Under the pieces are notes generated by a model. That model had not been told where the DNA came from, did not search any database, and worked only from the letters and a program-made list of their open reading frames with translations. This document shows, piece after piece, positions 8,566 through 16,579 of a stretch of DNA of 32,685 nt; within the stretch, counting starts at the first letter, position 1; each line of letters opens with the position of its first letter. The translations under genes and the position numbers were made by a program. This DNA is from DATHBP01 sp035296085 (GTDB taxonomy: Bacteria; Actinomycetota; Actinomycetes; Propionibacteriales; Nocardioidaceae): positions 1-32,685 of the forward strand of contig DATHBP010000050.1 in assembly GCA_035296085.1 (NCBI GenBank), in the 5' to 3' direction.

Positions 8566-9411
8566 TCAGATCCGGCAGGACAGGATGTCGGTGATCAACG
8601 TGCCTCTCGCCCCGAGCGTCCACAGCTGGTCCATGATCCGCTGGGCGGCATCGCGGGGCACCATGGCTCGTACGGCTAACCACCCCTCGCGGTGCAAAGG
8701 GGCGATCGTGGGGGACTCGATCCCGGGGGTGAGCGCCACCGCCTCCTCGAGGCGTTCAGCGCGAATGTCATAGTCCATCATGACGTAGGTCCGCGCAACC
8801 AGAACCCCTTGAAGCCGCCGCTGGAAGACGTCGAAACCGGCCGGCTCCGGGGCGCCGCGGCGCGTGGTCAGCACCGCCTCGGACACGACGATGGGCTCGC
8901 CGACAATCTCCAGACCCGCCGAACGCAGCGACGTACCGGTGTCGACGACGTCGGCTATGGCGTCGGCTACGCCCAGCCGTACGGCCGACTCCACCGCGCC
9001 GTCCAGCCGGACGACGCTCGCCTCGATGCCCTTCTCCAGCAGGTACTGCCCCACGACACCCGCGTACGACGTCGCAACCCGCCTGGCGTGCAGATCCGCC
9101 ACGACCTGGATCTCCCCGGGTGGGGCCGCGAAGCGCAGCTGCGAGCCGCCGAAGCCCAGACCCATCACCTCCTCGGCCGACGCTCCGGAGTCGAGCAACA
9201 GGTCCCGCCCCGTGATGCCGACGTCGAGGGTGCCCTCGCCCACGTAGACCGCGATGTCGCGTGGGCGCAGGTAGAAGAACTCCACCTCGTTGTCGGGGTC
9301 GATCAGCGTCAGCTCGCGCACGTCTCGGCGCTGCCGATAGCCGGACTCGCGCAGGATGACGGTCGCCTCGTCCGACAACGACCCCTTGTTGGGAACCGCC
9401 ACCTTCAGCAC
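8566..9411 (-). CDS. hisG: ATP phosphoribosyltransferase (HisG, long form)
   Basis: A 281-residue enzyme catalysing the first step of histidine synthesis: ATP plus PRPP gives phosphoribosyl-ATP. The N-terminal domain begins 'LKVAVPNKGSLSDEA'. The PRPP/substrate region is 'DVVDTGTSLRSAGLEIV' (about residues 155-171), and a C-terminal regulatory domain of about 75 residues makes it the long, hexameric, histidine-feedback-inhibited form. The start is GTG, seven bases after the hisIE stop. It is the last gene of the his operon although it acts first. In M. tuberculosis hisG pairs with hisE away from the main his cluster; here it is part of it. Confidence 0.97.
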   Translation of the reverse strand: MLKVAVPNKGSLSDEATVILRESGYRQRRDVRELTLIDPDNEVEFFYLRPRDIAVYVGEGTLDVGITGRDLLLDSGASAEEVMGLGFGGSQLRFAAPPGEIQVVADLHARRVATSYAGVVGQYLLEKGIEASVVRLDGAVESAVRLGVADAIADVVDTGTSLRSAGLEIVGEPIVVSEAVLTTRRGAPEPAGFDVFQRRLQGVLVARTYVMMDYDIRAERLEEAVALTPGIESPTIAPLHREGWLAVRAMVPRDAAQRIMDQLWTLGARGTLITDILSCRI

Positions 9412-9418
9412 CGGGGCC

Positions 9419-10081
9419 TCACAGGTGTGCGTAGACGTCGTCGAGGGTCAAGCCGCAGGCGAGCATGAGCACCTGCGCGTGGTACAGCAGCTGGCTGATC
9501 TCCTCAGCCGCTCGCTCGGGGGACTCGTGCGCCGCCGCCATCCACGACTCGGCTGCCTCCTCGACGAGCTTCTTGCCGACGGCGTGCACGCCGGCGTCCA
9601 GCGCCGCTACCGTCGCCGACCCCGGCGCATGCGCCGCTGCCTTGCCGGCGAGCTCGGTGAAGAGCTCGTCGAACGTCTTCGCCGGTGCTCCGGCCCGGTC
9701 ATCCGGCAGTGCGGAGCCGGCCGCCGAGGCGGCGAGCGGCAGTGGCGGCGTGACCTCGAAGCAGCTGGTGGACCCGGTGTGGCAGGCCGGCCCTTCGGCG
9801 TCCACCCGAACCAGCACGGTGTCACCGTCACAGTCCAGCTGCACGTCGCGAACGTGCTGGACGTTGCCGGAGGTCTCACCTTTGACCCAGTACGCCTGCC
9901 GGCTGCGGCTGAAGAACGTGACCAGGCCAGTGGTCAACGTGCAGCGCAGCGCCTCGTCGTCCATCCAGCCGAGCATCAGCACCGTGCCGGTGTCGTACTG
10001 CTGTACCACCGCCGGCACCAACCCGGCCGCGTCACGGCGCAGCCGGGCGGTGATCGCGGGGTCGAGCCCTGCAGCGGTCAT
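9419..10081 (-). CDS. hisIE: Bifunctional phosphoribosyl-AMP cyclohydrolase / phosphoribosyl-ATP pyrophosphatase (HisIE)
   Basis: A 220-residue fusion catalysing steps 2 and 3 of histidine synthesis. Residues about 5-112 are HisI: 'VLMLGWMDDEAL', 'FSRSRQAYWVKGETSG', the metal site around C84 ('DCDGD'), and C100 and C107 in 'PACHTGSTSCF'. Residues about 113-134 are an Ala/Pro-rich linker. Residues about 135-220 are HisE, with 'GKKLVEEAAESW' and 'EEISQLLYHAQVLM'. I chose the ATG at 10081 because HisI proteins begin near '-LDPAI'; an in-frame GTG at 10102 is possible. Many actinobacteria keep hisI and hisE separate, so the fusion is notable. It lies 46 bases after hisF and 7 before hisG. Confidence 0.93.
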   Translation of the reverse strand: MTAAGLDPAITARLRRDAAGLVPAVVQQYDTGTVLMLGWMDDEALRCTLTTGLVTFFSRSRQAYWVKGETSGNVQHVRDVQLDCDGDTVLVRVDAEGPACHTGSTSCFEVTPPLPLAASAAGSALPDDRAGAPAKTFDELFTELAGKAAAHAPGSATVAALDAGVHAVGKKLVEEAAESWMAAAHESPERAAEEISQLLYHAQVLMLACGLTLDDVYAHL

Positions 10082-10127
10082 CGGGGGACCATTGTCCGCC
10101 ACGCTGTCAGGGCGCGGGCGGTCGGTG

Positions 10128-10910
10128 TCACCGGCCCGCCAGCGCCGACGGGCGTACGCGGTGGCCGGCGGCGGTCAAGGCCGCCTTGACCTCGGCGATG
10201 CTCACCTCGCCGCGGTGGAAGATGCCGGCGGCCAGCACCGCATCGGCACCGGACGCCGCAGCCGGCGGGAAGTGGTCGGCGGCGCCTGCTCCCCCGCTCG
10301 CTACGAGCGGGACCGTCGCGACTTCGCGCACGGCAGCGACCAGATCCAGGTCGAAGCCTGCCCCGCTGCCGTCGGCATCCATCGAGTTGAGCAGGATCTC
10401 GCCCGCTCCCCGCTCGCAGACCGTCGCGACCCAGGAGCGCACATCCAGCCCGGTCGTACGCCGGCCGCCGTGCGTGGTCACCTCGAAGCCGGAGGGGGCG
10501 GCCGCACTGCGGCGGGCATCCACGCTCACCACCAGCACCTGCGAGCCGAAGCGGTCCGCGACCTCCCCGACCAGCTCCGGGCGCAGTACGGCCGCGGTGC
10601 CGACGGACACCTTGTCGGCACCCGCGCGCAGAAGTAGGTCCACGTCGCTGACTGAGCGGACACCGCCGCCGACGGTGAGCGGGATGAACACCTGCTCCGC
10701 TGTGCGGCGCACCATGTCGTAGGTGGTCTCGCGGGCATCCGCCGACGCGGTGATGTCGAGGATGACGAGTTCGTCCGCGCCGGCGGCGTCGTAGTGCCGG
10801 GCCAGCTCCACCGGGTCGCCGGCGTCGCGGAGGTCGGTGAAGCCGACACCCTTGACGACACGACCTCGGTCGACATCGAGACAGGCGACGACGCGCACCG
10901 CGTGGCTCAC
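10128..10910 (-). CDS. hisF: Imidazole glycerol phosphate synthase, cyclase subunit (HisF)
   Basis: A 260-residue (beta/alpha)8 barrel that forms imidazole glycerol phosphate and AICAR from PRFAR, using ammonia delivered by HisH. The first strand reads 'VVACLDVDRGRVVKGV' with catalytic D12. The second catalytic Asp is in 'LVVSVDARR'. The phosphate-binding loops are 'LTVGGGVRS' and 'VASGGAGAADHF', and the C-terminal loop is 'AAGIFHRGE'. Start GTG; its first four bases overlap the hisA stop (GTGA), so the two are translationally coupled. No impA-like gene lies between hisA and hisF, unlike in M. tuberculosis. Confidence 0.97.
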   Translation of the reverse strand: MSHAVRVVACLDVDRGRVVKGVGFTDLRDAGDPVELARHYDAAGADELVILDITASADARETTYDMVRRTAEQVFIPLTVGGGVRSVSDVDLLLRAGADKVSVGTAAVLRPELVGEVADRFGSQVLVVSVDARRSAAAPSGFEVTTHGGRRTTGLDVRSWVATVCERGAGEILLNSMDADGSGAGFDLDLVAAVREVATVPLVASGGAGAADHFPPAAASGADAVLAAGIFHRGEVSIAEVKAALTAAGHRVRPSALAGR

Positions 10911-11641
10911 GCTGCCACCTCGCCAACGGCCGCGAGCGCCGCCGACAAGGAGAACGCGCCGGCATAGAGCGCCTTGCCGACGATGACGCCCTCCAGGCCG
11001 AGCGGGATCAGACTCGCCAGGGCGCGCAGGTCGCCGAGACCCGCTACCCCGCCTGAGGCGATGACCGGTCGGTCAGTGGCCGCACAGACGGACCGGAGCA
11101 GGTCGAGGTTCGGCCCGGTCAAGGTGCCGTCGCGGGCGACGTCGGTGACGACGTAGCGTGCACAGCCCTCGCGGTCGAGCCGGCCGAGGACCTCGAACAG
11201 GTCACCGCCATCGCGGGTCCAGCCCCGCGCCGCGAGCGTGCGGCCTCGTACGTCGAGCCCGACGGCAACGCGGTCGCCGTGCTTGGCAATGACGCTGGCG
11301 CACCAAGCCGGCTCCTCGAGGGCGGCCGTGCCGAGGTTGACGCGCCGGCATCCGGTGGCCAGTGCGGCGGTCAGCGACGCGTCGTCGCGGATGCCGCCGC
11401 TCAGCTCGACGTCGATGTCCAGGCATTGCACGACCGATGCGAGCAGGTCGGCATTGCTTCCGTTCCCGAACGCAGCGTCGAGGTCGACGAGATGGATCCA
11501 GCGAGCGCCCTGGTCCTGCCAGTCGAGGGCCGCCTGGACCGGGTCGCCGTACGCCTGCTGCGACCCCGCCTCGCCGCGAACCAGCCGAACCGCCCGACCA
11601 CCCATGACGTCGACGGCCGGCAACAACGTCAGCGTCGTCAT
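10907..11641 (-). CDS. priA: HisA / PriA phosphoribosyl isomerase
   Basis: A 244-residue (beta/alpha)8 isomerase that converts ProFAR to PRFAR. In many actinobacteria without trpF the same enzyme (PriA) also serves tryptophan synthesis. Seen: D11 in 'LPAVDVMGGRAVRLVRGEAG' with the Arg of 'VRLVRGEAG', 'VELSGGIRDD', the PriA-type 'RGWTRDGGDLFEVL' loop, D in 'VTDVARDGTLTGPN' and 'VIASGGV'. The dual-specificity call rests on those loop residues and on the high similarity I recall to mycobacterial PriA. The ATG at 11641 fits the family length. There is no Shine-Dalgarno site, and the frame stays open upstream through a 15-bp repeat, so a Pro/Gly-rich N-terminal extension cannot be excluded. Confidence 0.94.
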   Translation of the reverse strand: MTTLTLLPAVDVMGGRAVRLVRGEAGSQQAYGDPVQAALDWQDQGARWIHLVDLDAAFGNGSNADLLASVVQCLDIDVELSGGIRDDASLTAALATGCRRVNLGTAALEEPAWCASVIAKHGDRVAVGLDVRGRTLAARGWTRDGGDLFEVLGRLDREGCARYVVTDVARDGTLTGPNLDLLRSVCAATDRPVIASGGVAGLGDLRALASLIPLGLEGVIVGKALYAGAFSLSAALAAVGEVAA

Positions 11642-11655
11642 CTCGCCAGCGTAAG

Positions 11656-11730
11656 GCGGCCCAGCGTAAGGCGGCCCCACGTGCGGCGGCCCAGCGTGCG
11701 GCGGCCCACCGTGCGGCGGCCCAGCAGGTA
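11656..11730. repeat. 15-bp tandem repeat between hisH and hisA
   Basis: Five 15-bp units related to gcggcccagcgtgcg (11656-11670, 11671-11685, 11686-11700, 11701-11715, 11716-11730) follow one another without spacers. A degenerate sixth copy (11641-11655) runs into the hisA start codon. The repeat fills most of the 98-bp hisH-hisA gap. Its period is a multiple of three and the hisA frame is open through it (a Gly-Pro-Pro-(His/Tyr)-Ala/Gly pattern). Confidence 0.9.
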
Positions 11731-11739
11731 GCGGCAGAG

Positions 11740-12378
11740 TCAGCGCAGCCGGTCGAGCCAGTTCGCGAGCAGGCACGCCCCGGCGTCCCCGGACTTCTCC
11801 GGGTGGAACTGGGTGGCCCACAGCGCTCCGTCCTCGACAGCGGAGACGAAGCGGTCCTCGCCGTAGTCAGTCCAGGTAGCACCCGTCTGCACAGCCGGCG
11901 CGGTCGAGTCCACAGACCATGAGTGAGGGGCGTAGGAATGGACGAAGTAGAACCACTCCTGGCCGATCCCGGCGAACATCGCGCTCCAGGCGGGTGCCGC
12001 CACCGTGTTCCACCCGGTGTGTGGCACGACCGGGGCCTGCAGCCGTCCGACGATGCCGGGCCATCGACCGAGCCCAGGCGTGCTCACCCCGTGCTCGTCG
12101 CCCGACTCGAACATCACCTGCATGCCGACGCAGATGCCCAGCACGGGCCGGTGGTCGTCCAGGCGAGCGGCAACCATCCGGTCGCCGCCGACCGCCCGCA
12201 GATCAGCCATGCAGGTGGCGTAGGCGCCTACCCCCGGGACGACGAGCCCGTCGGCGCCACTCACGATGGCGGCGTCGGCGGTCACCGTCACATCCGCGCC
12301 GGCGCGTTCCAGCGCACGATGCACCGAGCGGATGTTGCCCGAGCCGGAGTCGAGCACCGCCACGGACGGCCGGCCCAT
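11740..12378 (-). CDS. hisH: Imidazole glycerol phosphate synthase, glutamine amidotransferase subunit (HisH)
   Basis: A 212-residue class I amidotransferase that hydrolyses glutamine and passes ammonia to HisF. The nucleophile is C83 in 'GICVGMQ'. The other triad residues are the His and Glu of 'FHPEKSG' close to the C-terminus. The N-terminus 'VAVLDSGSGNIRSV' and the 'VPGVGAY' oxyanion region are typical. I chose the ATG at 12378 because it places the family's N-terminal strand at residue 5; the frame is open further upstream without family similarity. It is 28 bases after hisB and separated from hisA by the 15-bp repeat. Confidence 0.96.
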   Translation of the reverse strand: MGRPSVAVLDSGSGNIRSVHRALERAGADVTVTADAAIVSGADGLVVPGVGAYATCMADLRAVGGDRMVAARLDDHRPVLGICVGMQVMFESGDEHGVSTPGLGRWPGIVGRLQAPVVPHTGWNTVAAPAWSAMFAGIGQEWFYFVHSYAPHSWSVDSTAPAVQTGATWTDYGEDRFVSAVEDGALWATQFHPEKSGDAGACLLANWLDRLR

Positions 12379-12406
12379 CAGTGCACCGCCAGCGCGCGGA
12401 CATCGC

Positions 12407-13006
12407 TCACAAGCTGCCCTTGGTGCTGGGCACGCCGGCCTCGCGGGGGTCGAGCGCGACAGCATCGCGGAACGCTCGGGCCACGGCCTTGAACTGCGCC
12501 TCGACGAGGTGGTGCGGATCCCGACCGGCCAGCACCCGAACGTGCAGTGTGAACGCGCCTTGATGAGCCAGCGTCTCGAACACGTGCCGCGTCAGCGAGC
12601 CGGTGAAGCCGTCGCCGATGACGGCGTACTCCTGACCCGAGGGCTCGCCTCCGTGGACGCAGTAGGGACGTCCCGAGAGGTCGACAGCGCACTGGACCAG
12701 GGCCTCGTCCAGCGGCACGAGTGCCGCACCGAAACGACGGATGCCCCGCTTGTCGCCGAGTGCCGTGCGGCACGCCTGCCCGAGGCCGATGGCGACGTCC
12801 TCGACGGTGTGGTGGGCGTCCACAGCGGTGTCGCCTTCTGCCTCGACCCGCAGGTCGACCAGCGCATGCCGGGCGAAGGAGTCGAGCATGTGGTCGAAGA
12901 AGCCGACGCCGGTGCTCACCTCGCCGCGCCCGCTCCCGTCGAGGTCGAGGTCGACGAGGACCTTGCTCTCCGTGGTCGTCCGCTCGACGCGGGCTCGGCG
13001 GCTCAT
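12407..13006 (-). CDS. hisB: Imidazoleglycerol-phosphate dehydratase (HisB)
   Basis: A 199-residue monofunctional dehydratase. It makes imidazole acetol phosphate and uses two manganese ions held by histidine clusters, visible as 'FFDHMLDSFARH', 'DAHHTVEDVAIGLG', 'TRHVFETLA' and 'DPHHLVEAQFKA'. The N-terminal phosphatase domain found in enterobacterial HisB is absent, so histidinol-phosphatase must be encoded elsewhere. The ATG overlaps the hisC stop codon by four bases (ATGA), which implies translational coupling. Confidence 0.97.
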   Translation of the reverse strand: MSRRARVERTTTESKVLVDLDLDGSGRGEVSTGVGFFDHMLDSFARHALVDLRVEAEGDTAVDAHHTVEDVAIGLGQACRTALGDKRGIRRFGAALVPLDEALVQCAVDLSGRPYCVHGGEPSGQEYAVIGDGFTGSLTRHVFETLAHQGAFTLHVRVLAGRDPHHLVEAQFKAVARAFRDAVALDPREAGVPSTKGSL

Positions 13007-14082
13007 GCGGCCAGCGCTTCGGTGAGCGCATGGCGGAACGTCGCCATCTCCTGCGGGGTGCCGACCGACACCCGCAACCAGCCCGCCGGCCCGGTGTCGC
13101 GGATCAGGACGCCTCGATCGAGGAGCGCCTGCCAGACCGCCCGGCTGCTCGGGAACCGCCCGAACAGCACGAAGTTGGCGTCGGAGTCAGCGACGGACAG
13201 TCCCTGCCCGCGCAGCCATTCGACCAGCGCATCCCGTTCCGTGCGCAACGCGTCGACCTGGGCGAGCAGCGTGGAGGTGTGCCGCAATGCGGCGCGGGCT
13301 GCCGCTTGGGTCAGCGTCGAGAGGTGGTAGGGCAATCGGACGACACGCAACCCTGCGACGACCTGGGGGTCAGCCGCGGCGTAGCCCAGCCGGACCCCGG
13401 CGAGTGCGAACGCCTTGCTCATCGTGCGCGTCACCACCAGACGCGGGTGCTCGGCCAGCAGCTCCAGAGCGCTGGGGACCCCGGGACGGCGGAACTCCGC
13501 GTAGGCCTCGTCGACGATGACGAGCCCCGGCGCTCGATCGGCGATCGCCGCGACGGTCTCTAGCGCCAGCGCGCCGCCGGTTGGGTTGTTGGGCGAGGCG
13601 AGCACCACGACGTCGGGCCGCTCGGCGCTCATGTGCTGCATGGCGCCCTCGAGGTCGATGCCGAAGTCGGGGCCGCGCGGGTGGCTCACCCAGCGGGTGC
13701 CGGTCGAGCGCGCGTAGTTGGGGTACATCGAGTAGGTCGGGGTGAACGACAGCACCGCGCGCCCCGGGCCGCCGTAGGCCTGAAGCAGCTGGAGCATCAC
13801 CTCGTTGGACCCGTTCGCCGCCCACAGCTGGTCCACGCCCAGGCGGTGTCCGAGATAGGCGGCGAGATCCTGACGCAGTGCCAGCGCCTCCCGGTCGGGA
13901 TAGCGGTTGAGGCCACCGGCCGCCGCCGCCACCGCTGCCGTGATGGCCGCCACGACCGGCTGCGGCGGCGGATAGGGGTTCTCGTTCGTGTCGAGACGCA
14001 CCGCGACGTCAAGCTGCGGGGACCCGTACGCGGGCTCGCCGACGAGCTCTGGGCGAAGCGGCGGCGCGGCAGCGCTCAACAT
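13003..14082 (-). CDS. hisC: Histidinol-phosphate aminotransferase (HisC)
   Basis: A 359-residue fold-type I PLP aminotransferase that converts imidazole acetol phosphate to histidinol phosphate. Visible motifs: 'RLDTNENPYPPP' near the N-terminus, 'NGSNEVMLQLL', 'SPNNPTGGAL', 'VIVDEAYAEF' (the PLP-pyridine Asp), the Schiff-base lysine in 'RTMSKAFALAG' with the following 'VRLGY', and a C-terminal arginine in 'LRVSVG'. The ATG overlaps the end of hisD by seven bases and its stop overlaps hisB by four. Confidence 0.96.
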   Translation of the reverse strand: MLSAAAPPLRPELVGEPAYGSPQLDVAVRLDTNENPYPPPQPVVAAITAAVAAAAGGLNRYPDREALALRQDLAAYLGHRLGVDQLWAANGSNEVMLQLLQAYGGPGRAVLSFTPTYSMYPNYARSTGTRWVSHPRGPDFGIDLEGAMQHMSAERPDVVVLASPNNPTGGALALETVAAIADRAPGLVIVDEAYAEFRRPGVPSALELLAEHPRLVVTRTMSKAFALAGVRLGYAAADPQVVAGLRVVRLPYHLSTLTQAAARAALRHTSTLLAQVDALRTERDALVEWLRGQGLSVADSDANFVLFGRFPSSRAVWQALLDRGVLIRDTGPAGWLRVSVGTPQEMATFRHALTEALAA

Positions 14083-15371
14083 CGCGCTCGGACCGCCGAG
14101 CCGTGCGCAGGGAGGTCCTCGGCTTCGGCGAGCGCGATGACGGCGGCAGCCACCTCGCGCAACGCGGCCTCGTCGTAGCTGACGACGTGCTGCTGGCGCA
14201 GGAACGTGCTCACCGACAGGCCGGAGGAGTGGCGGGCGCTCCCGCCGGTGGGCAGCACGTGGTTGGAGCCGGCGCAGTAGTCGCCCAGCGCAATGGGGGT
14301 GTAGGGGCCGACGAAGACCGCGCCGGCGTTGCGGACACGGACGGCGACGTCAGCCGCGTCGCGGGTCTGGACCGACAGGTGCTCCGCGGCGTACGCGTCG
14401 ACGACTGCCAGGCCCTGGTCGAGATCGTCGACCAGGACGACGGCCGACTGGTCACCGCGTAGGGAGGCGTTGATCCGCTCGGCGTGCTTGGCGGCGGCGA
14501 CCTGGCGGATCAGCTCCTCCTGCACCCGGTCGACCAGCTCAGGGCTCGGCGTTACCAGCACGCTGGCCGCCAGAGGGTCGTGCTCTGACTGGCTGATCAG
14601 GTCGGCGGCTACGTGCACCGGGTCGGCGCTGTTGTCGGCGAGCACCAGAATCTCCGTCGGCCCGGCGTCCCCGTCGGTGCCGACCTGGCCACGAAGCAGT
14701 CGCTTCGCTGCCGTCACGTACACGTTGCCCGGCCCGGTGACCAGGTCAACCGCTCGGCAGGGACCGGCGCCGTAGCCGAACATCGCGATGGCCTGCGCGC
14801 CGCCGACCGCGTAGACCTCGTCGACGCCCAAGGCGGCGCACCCGGCGAGCACCACCGGATGCGGCAAGCCGCCGTGTTCGCGCTGCGGGCTGCTGGCTAC
14901 CGCGATCGAAACGACACCGGCGACCTGCGCGGGCACGACGTTCATCACGACGCTGCTCACCAGCGGTGCCAGCCCGCCTGGGACGTACAGGCCCACGCGT
15001 TGGACCGGGAGGTGTCGACGCGTGACCGTTCCCCCCGGCGCGACCTGGGTCGTTACGTCGGTGCCGCGCTCGGCGGCACACGTGCTGCGCAGCCGGCGTA
15101 TCGACTCCGCCAGCGCCGTGCGGACGTCCGGATCTAGCTGCTCGTACGCCTGGTCGATGGCCGCGGACGGGACCGCGAGCACCGGGTCCTCGACCGAGTC
15201 GAAGCGGCGGGTCGCCGCCAGCACGGCTTTCTCGCCGCGACGGCGTACGTCGGCACAGATCCGGGCGGCTGAGTCCATCGCCGTGGCGACATCCACTGAG
15301 GCCCGCGGCACCACGGCGCGGATGTCCGAGGCCGGGTCAGCAGCACCCCGCAGGTCGACGCGACGGATCAC
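14076..15371 (-). CDS. hisD: Histidinol dehydrogenase (HisD)
   Basis: A 431-residue zinc enzyme that oxidises histidinol to histidine in two NAD-dependent steps. Zinc and catalytic residues are visible in 'DLISQSEHDPLAAS' (Glu-His), 'DAYAAEHLSVQT' (Glu-His) and 'DYCAGSNHVLPTGG'. The NAD-binding segment is around 'VGLYVPGG' and 'VTGPGNVYV'. It is the first gene of the his operon. The start is a GTG six bases behind TAGACT, so the operon transcript is probably leaderless. That leaves no room for a his leader-peptide attenuator. Confidence 0.97.
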   Translation of the reverse strand: MIRRVDLRGAADPASDIRAVVPRASVDVATAMDSAARICADVRRRGEKAVLAATRRFDSVEDPVLAVPSAAIDQAYEQLDPDVRTALAESIRRLRSTCAAERGTDVTTQVAPGGTVTRRHLPVQRVGLYVPGGLAPLVSSVVMNVVPAQVAGVVSIAVASSPQREHGGLPHPVVLAGCAALGVDEVYAVGGAQAIAMFGYGAGPCRAVDLVTGPGNVYVTAAKRLLRGQVGTDGDAGPTEILVLADNSADPVHVAADLISQSEHDPLAASVLVTPSPELVDRVQEELIRQVAAAKHAERINASLRGDQSAVVLVDDLDQGLAVVDAYAAEHLSVQTRDAADVAVRVRNAGAVFVGPYTPIALGDYCAGSNHVLPTGGSARHSSGLSVSTFLRQQHVVSYDEAALREVAAAVIALAEAEDLPAHGSAVRARC

Positions 15372-15377
15372 CCGTGC

Positions 15378-15383
15378 AGTCTA
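15378..15383 (-). promoter_or_regulatory. -10 element of the his operon (leaderless type)
   Basis: TAGACT on the minus strand, six bases before the hisD GTG. It lies in the 41-bp gap after the preceding membrane-protein gene. No good -35 hexamer is seen at 16-18 bp. Confidence 0.5.
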
Positions 15384-15412
15384 CGAAGCGAGAGCAGCAG
15401 CCGCCCGACAGT

Positions 15413-15934
15413 TCAGCCGGCGCTGGCCACGCCCGTGCGGTGGGTGCTCGCAGCGGACCGGCGTAGGGCGACGAGGCCCAGCACGACGACGGCCGTCTCC
15501 GCAGCGATGGAGGCCAGCCCTAGTGGCTCTGCCCAGACCCCGACGTCGTCGGCGAGCTGGGGAAAGGCGACCAGCCGGGTTGCGACGTACGCGCCCAGGG
15601 CGGCCGCACACAGCGCGGTTGCCGCCGCGTACCAGAAGCGGGACGGCCGCAGCGCCAGCGCCGTCGCCACGCCGAAGGCGCTGATCGAGAAGCCGACGAA
15701 CAGGCTCCCCATGTAGAACGCTTCCTCGAGATGCTCGGGAATCAGCGGGACGTGCGCGAGAGCCGCAGTCAGCAACAGCCCGGCGATCGTCCACCGAATG
15801 GCATCGCTGGCGGCTGGCGCGCTGGCGGAACGGCTGCGCCGCTGCTCTCGGCCCAGCATGTCCATGCCGGCCAGGAAGGCAGCGCCCACGAGCGCCAGAG
15901 GCGGAAGATGACCCAGCTCTGACGACATGTCCAC
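15413..15934 (-). CDS. Small integral membrane protein of unknown function
   Basis: A 173-residue protein with about five hydrophobic segments: near residues 9-28 ('PLALVGAAFLAGMDML'), 50-70 ('WTIAGLLLTAALAHV'), 80-102 ('GSLFVGFSISAFGVATAL'), 108-130 ('YAAATALCAAALGAYVA') and 145-165 ('LASIAAETAVVVLGLVAL'). A 'HVPLIPEHLEEAFYMG' loop between segments 2 and 3 is the most distinctive part, and I do not recognise the family. I chose the GTG at 15934 because AGAGGAG lies ten bases upstream; an in-frame ATG at 15928 is possible. It precedes hisD by 41 bases on the same strand but its composition says nothing about histidine. Confidence 0.72.
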   Translation of the reverse strand: MDMSSELGHLPPLALVGAAFLAGMDMLGREQRRSRSASAPAASDAIRWTIAGLLLTAALAHVPLIPEHLEEAFYMGSLFVGFSISAFGVATALALRPSRFWYAAATALCAAALGAYVATRLVAFPQLADDVGVWAEPLGLASIAAETAVVVLGLVALRRSAASTHRTGVASAG

Positions 15935-16093
15935 GGGTTGCTGACTCCTCTGTCCCAGACACGAGCGCGATAGATGACCAACGGTACGCAGTCGGCGCTC
16001 GGTGGGCACGTCCAAAGCACGCCCACCACCGATCAGGGAGTCAGGAGGCGAAGCGGAGAGCTGCTCATCGCCGCCGCCGCGGGCTCGAGGTTC

Positions 16094-16099
16094 TAGGCT
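16094..16099 (+). promoter_or_regulatory. -10 element of the YjbR-like gene (leaderless type)
   Basis: TAGGCT lies seven bases before the ATG at 16107. The same hexamer stands before pncB at 30945. Confidence 0.5.
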
Positions 16100-16106
16100 G
16101 CGGCCC

Positions 16107-16496
16107 ATGGCCACCTGGGAGGACGTCCGCCGGGTCGCGATGGCGATGCCGGGCACGAGCGAAGCGGTTTCTGCCGGCACCGTGGCGTGGCGGGTCAAAG
16201 AGAAGGGGTTCGTGTGGGAGAGGCCACTGCGGCGCGCCGACCTGAAGGCTCTCGGGGACTCGGCGCCCGACGGACCCATCCTCGGCGTATGGGTCTGCGA
16301 CCTCGGCGCCAAGGAAGCACTCGTCTCCGCTGACCCCGACGTCTACTTCACGACACCACACTTCGACGGCTACTCGGCGGTGCTGGTACGCCTCGACGAG
16401 ATCGGCGTCGACGAACTCGAGGAGCTGATCGTCGAGTCCTGGCTCACCCGGGCCCCGAAGCGACTGGCCAAGGAGTACCTGGCCTCGGCTAGCTAG
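16107..16496 (+). CDS. MmcQ/YjbR family protein
   Basis: A 129-residue protein of the MmcQ/YjbR fold. It begins 'TWEDVRRVAMAMPGTSEAV', then has a 'GTVAWRVKEKGFVWER' strand pair, 'YFTTPHFDGYSAVLVRLDEI' and a C-terminal helix 'ELEELIVESWLTRAPKRLAKEYL'. Proteins of this fold are often called DNA-binding because of their cyclic-like topology, but the cellular role is unknown. The start at 16107 fits the family and the upstream TAGGCT. It is divergent from the membrane-protein gene and is followed 83 bases later by the catalase gene. Confidence 0.85.
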   Translation: MATWEDVRRVAMAMPGTSEAVSAGTVAWRVKEKGFVWERPLRRADLKALGDSAPDGPILGVWVCDLGAKEALVSADPDVYFTTPHFDGYSAVLVRLDEIGVDELEELIVESWLTRAPKRLAKEYLASAS

Positions 16497-16579
16497 ACCG
16501 GGCCGCCGTCTACCGCTCGCCGTTGGTGCGGGAGAATGCGGGCAGCACCAATCTCGCCTTTCTTGGAGGACCACATCCG

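Noticed and set aside
15372..15412. A his leader peptide, T-box or attenuator before hisD
   Set aside because: Only 41 bases separate hisD from the previous gene, and a -10 element lies six bases from the start codon, so there is no leader RNA.
15935..16312. Extension of the membrane-protein frame upstream of 15934
   Set aside because: It runs into the divergent YjbR-like gene and has no family-like sequence, while AGAGGAG supports the GTG at 15934.
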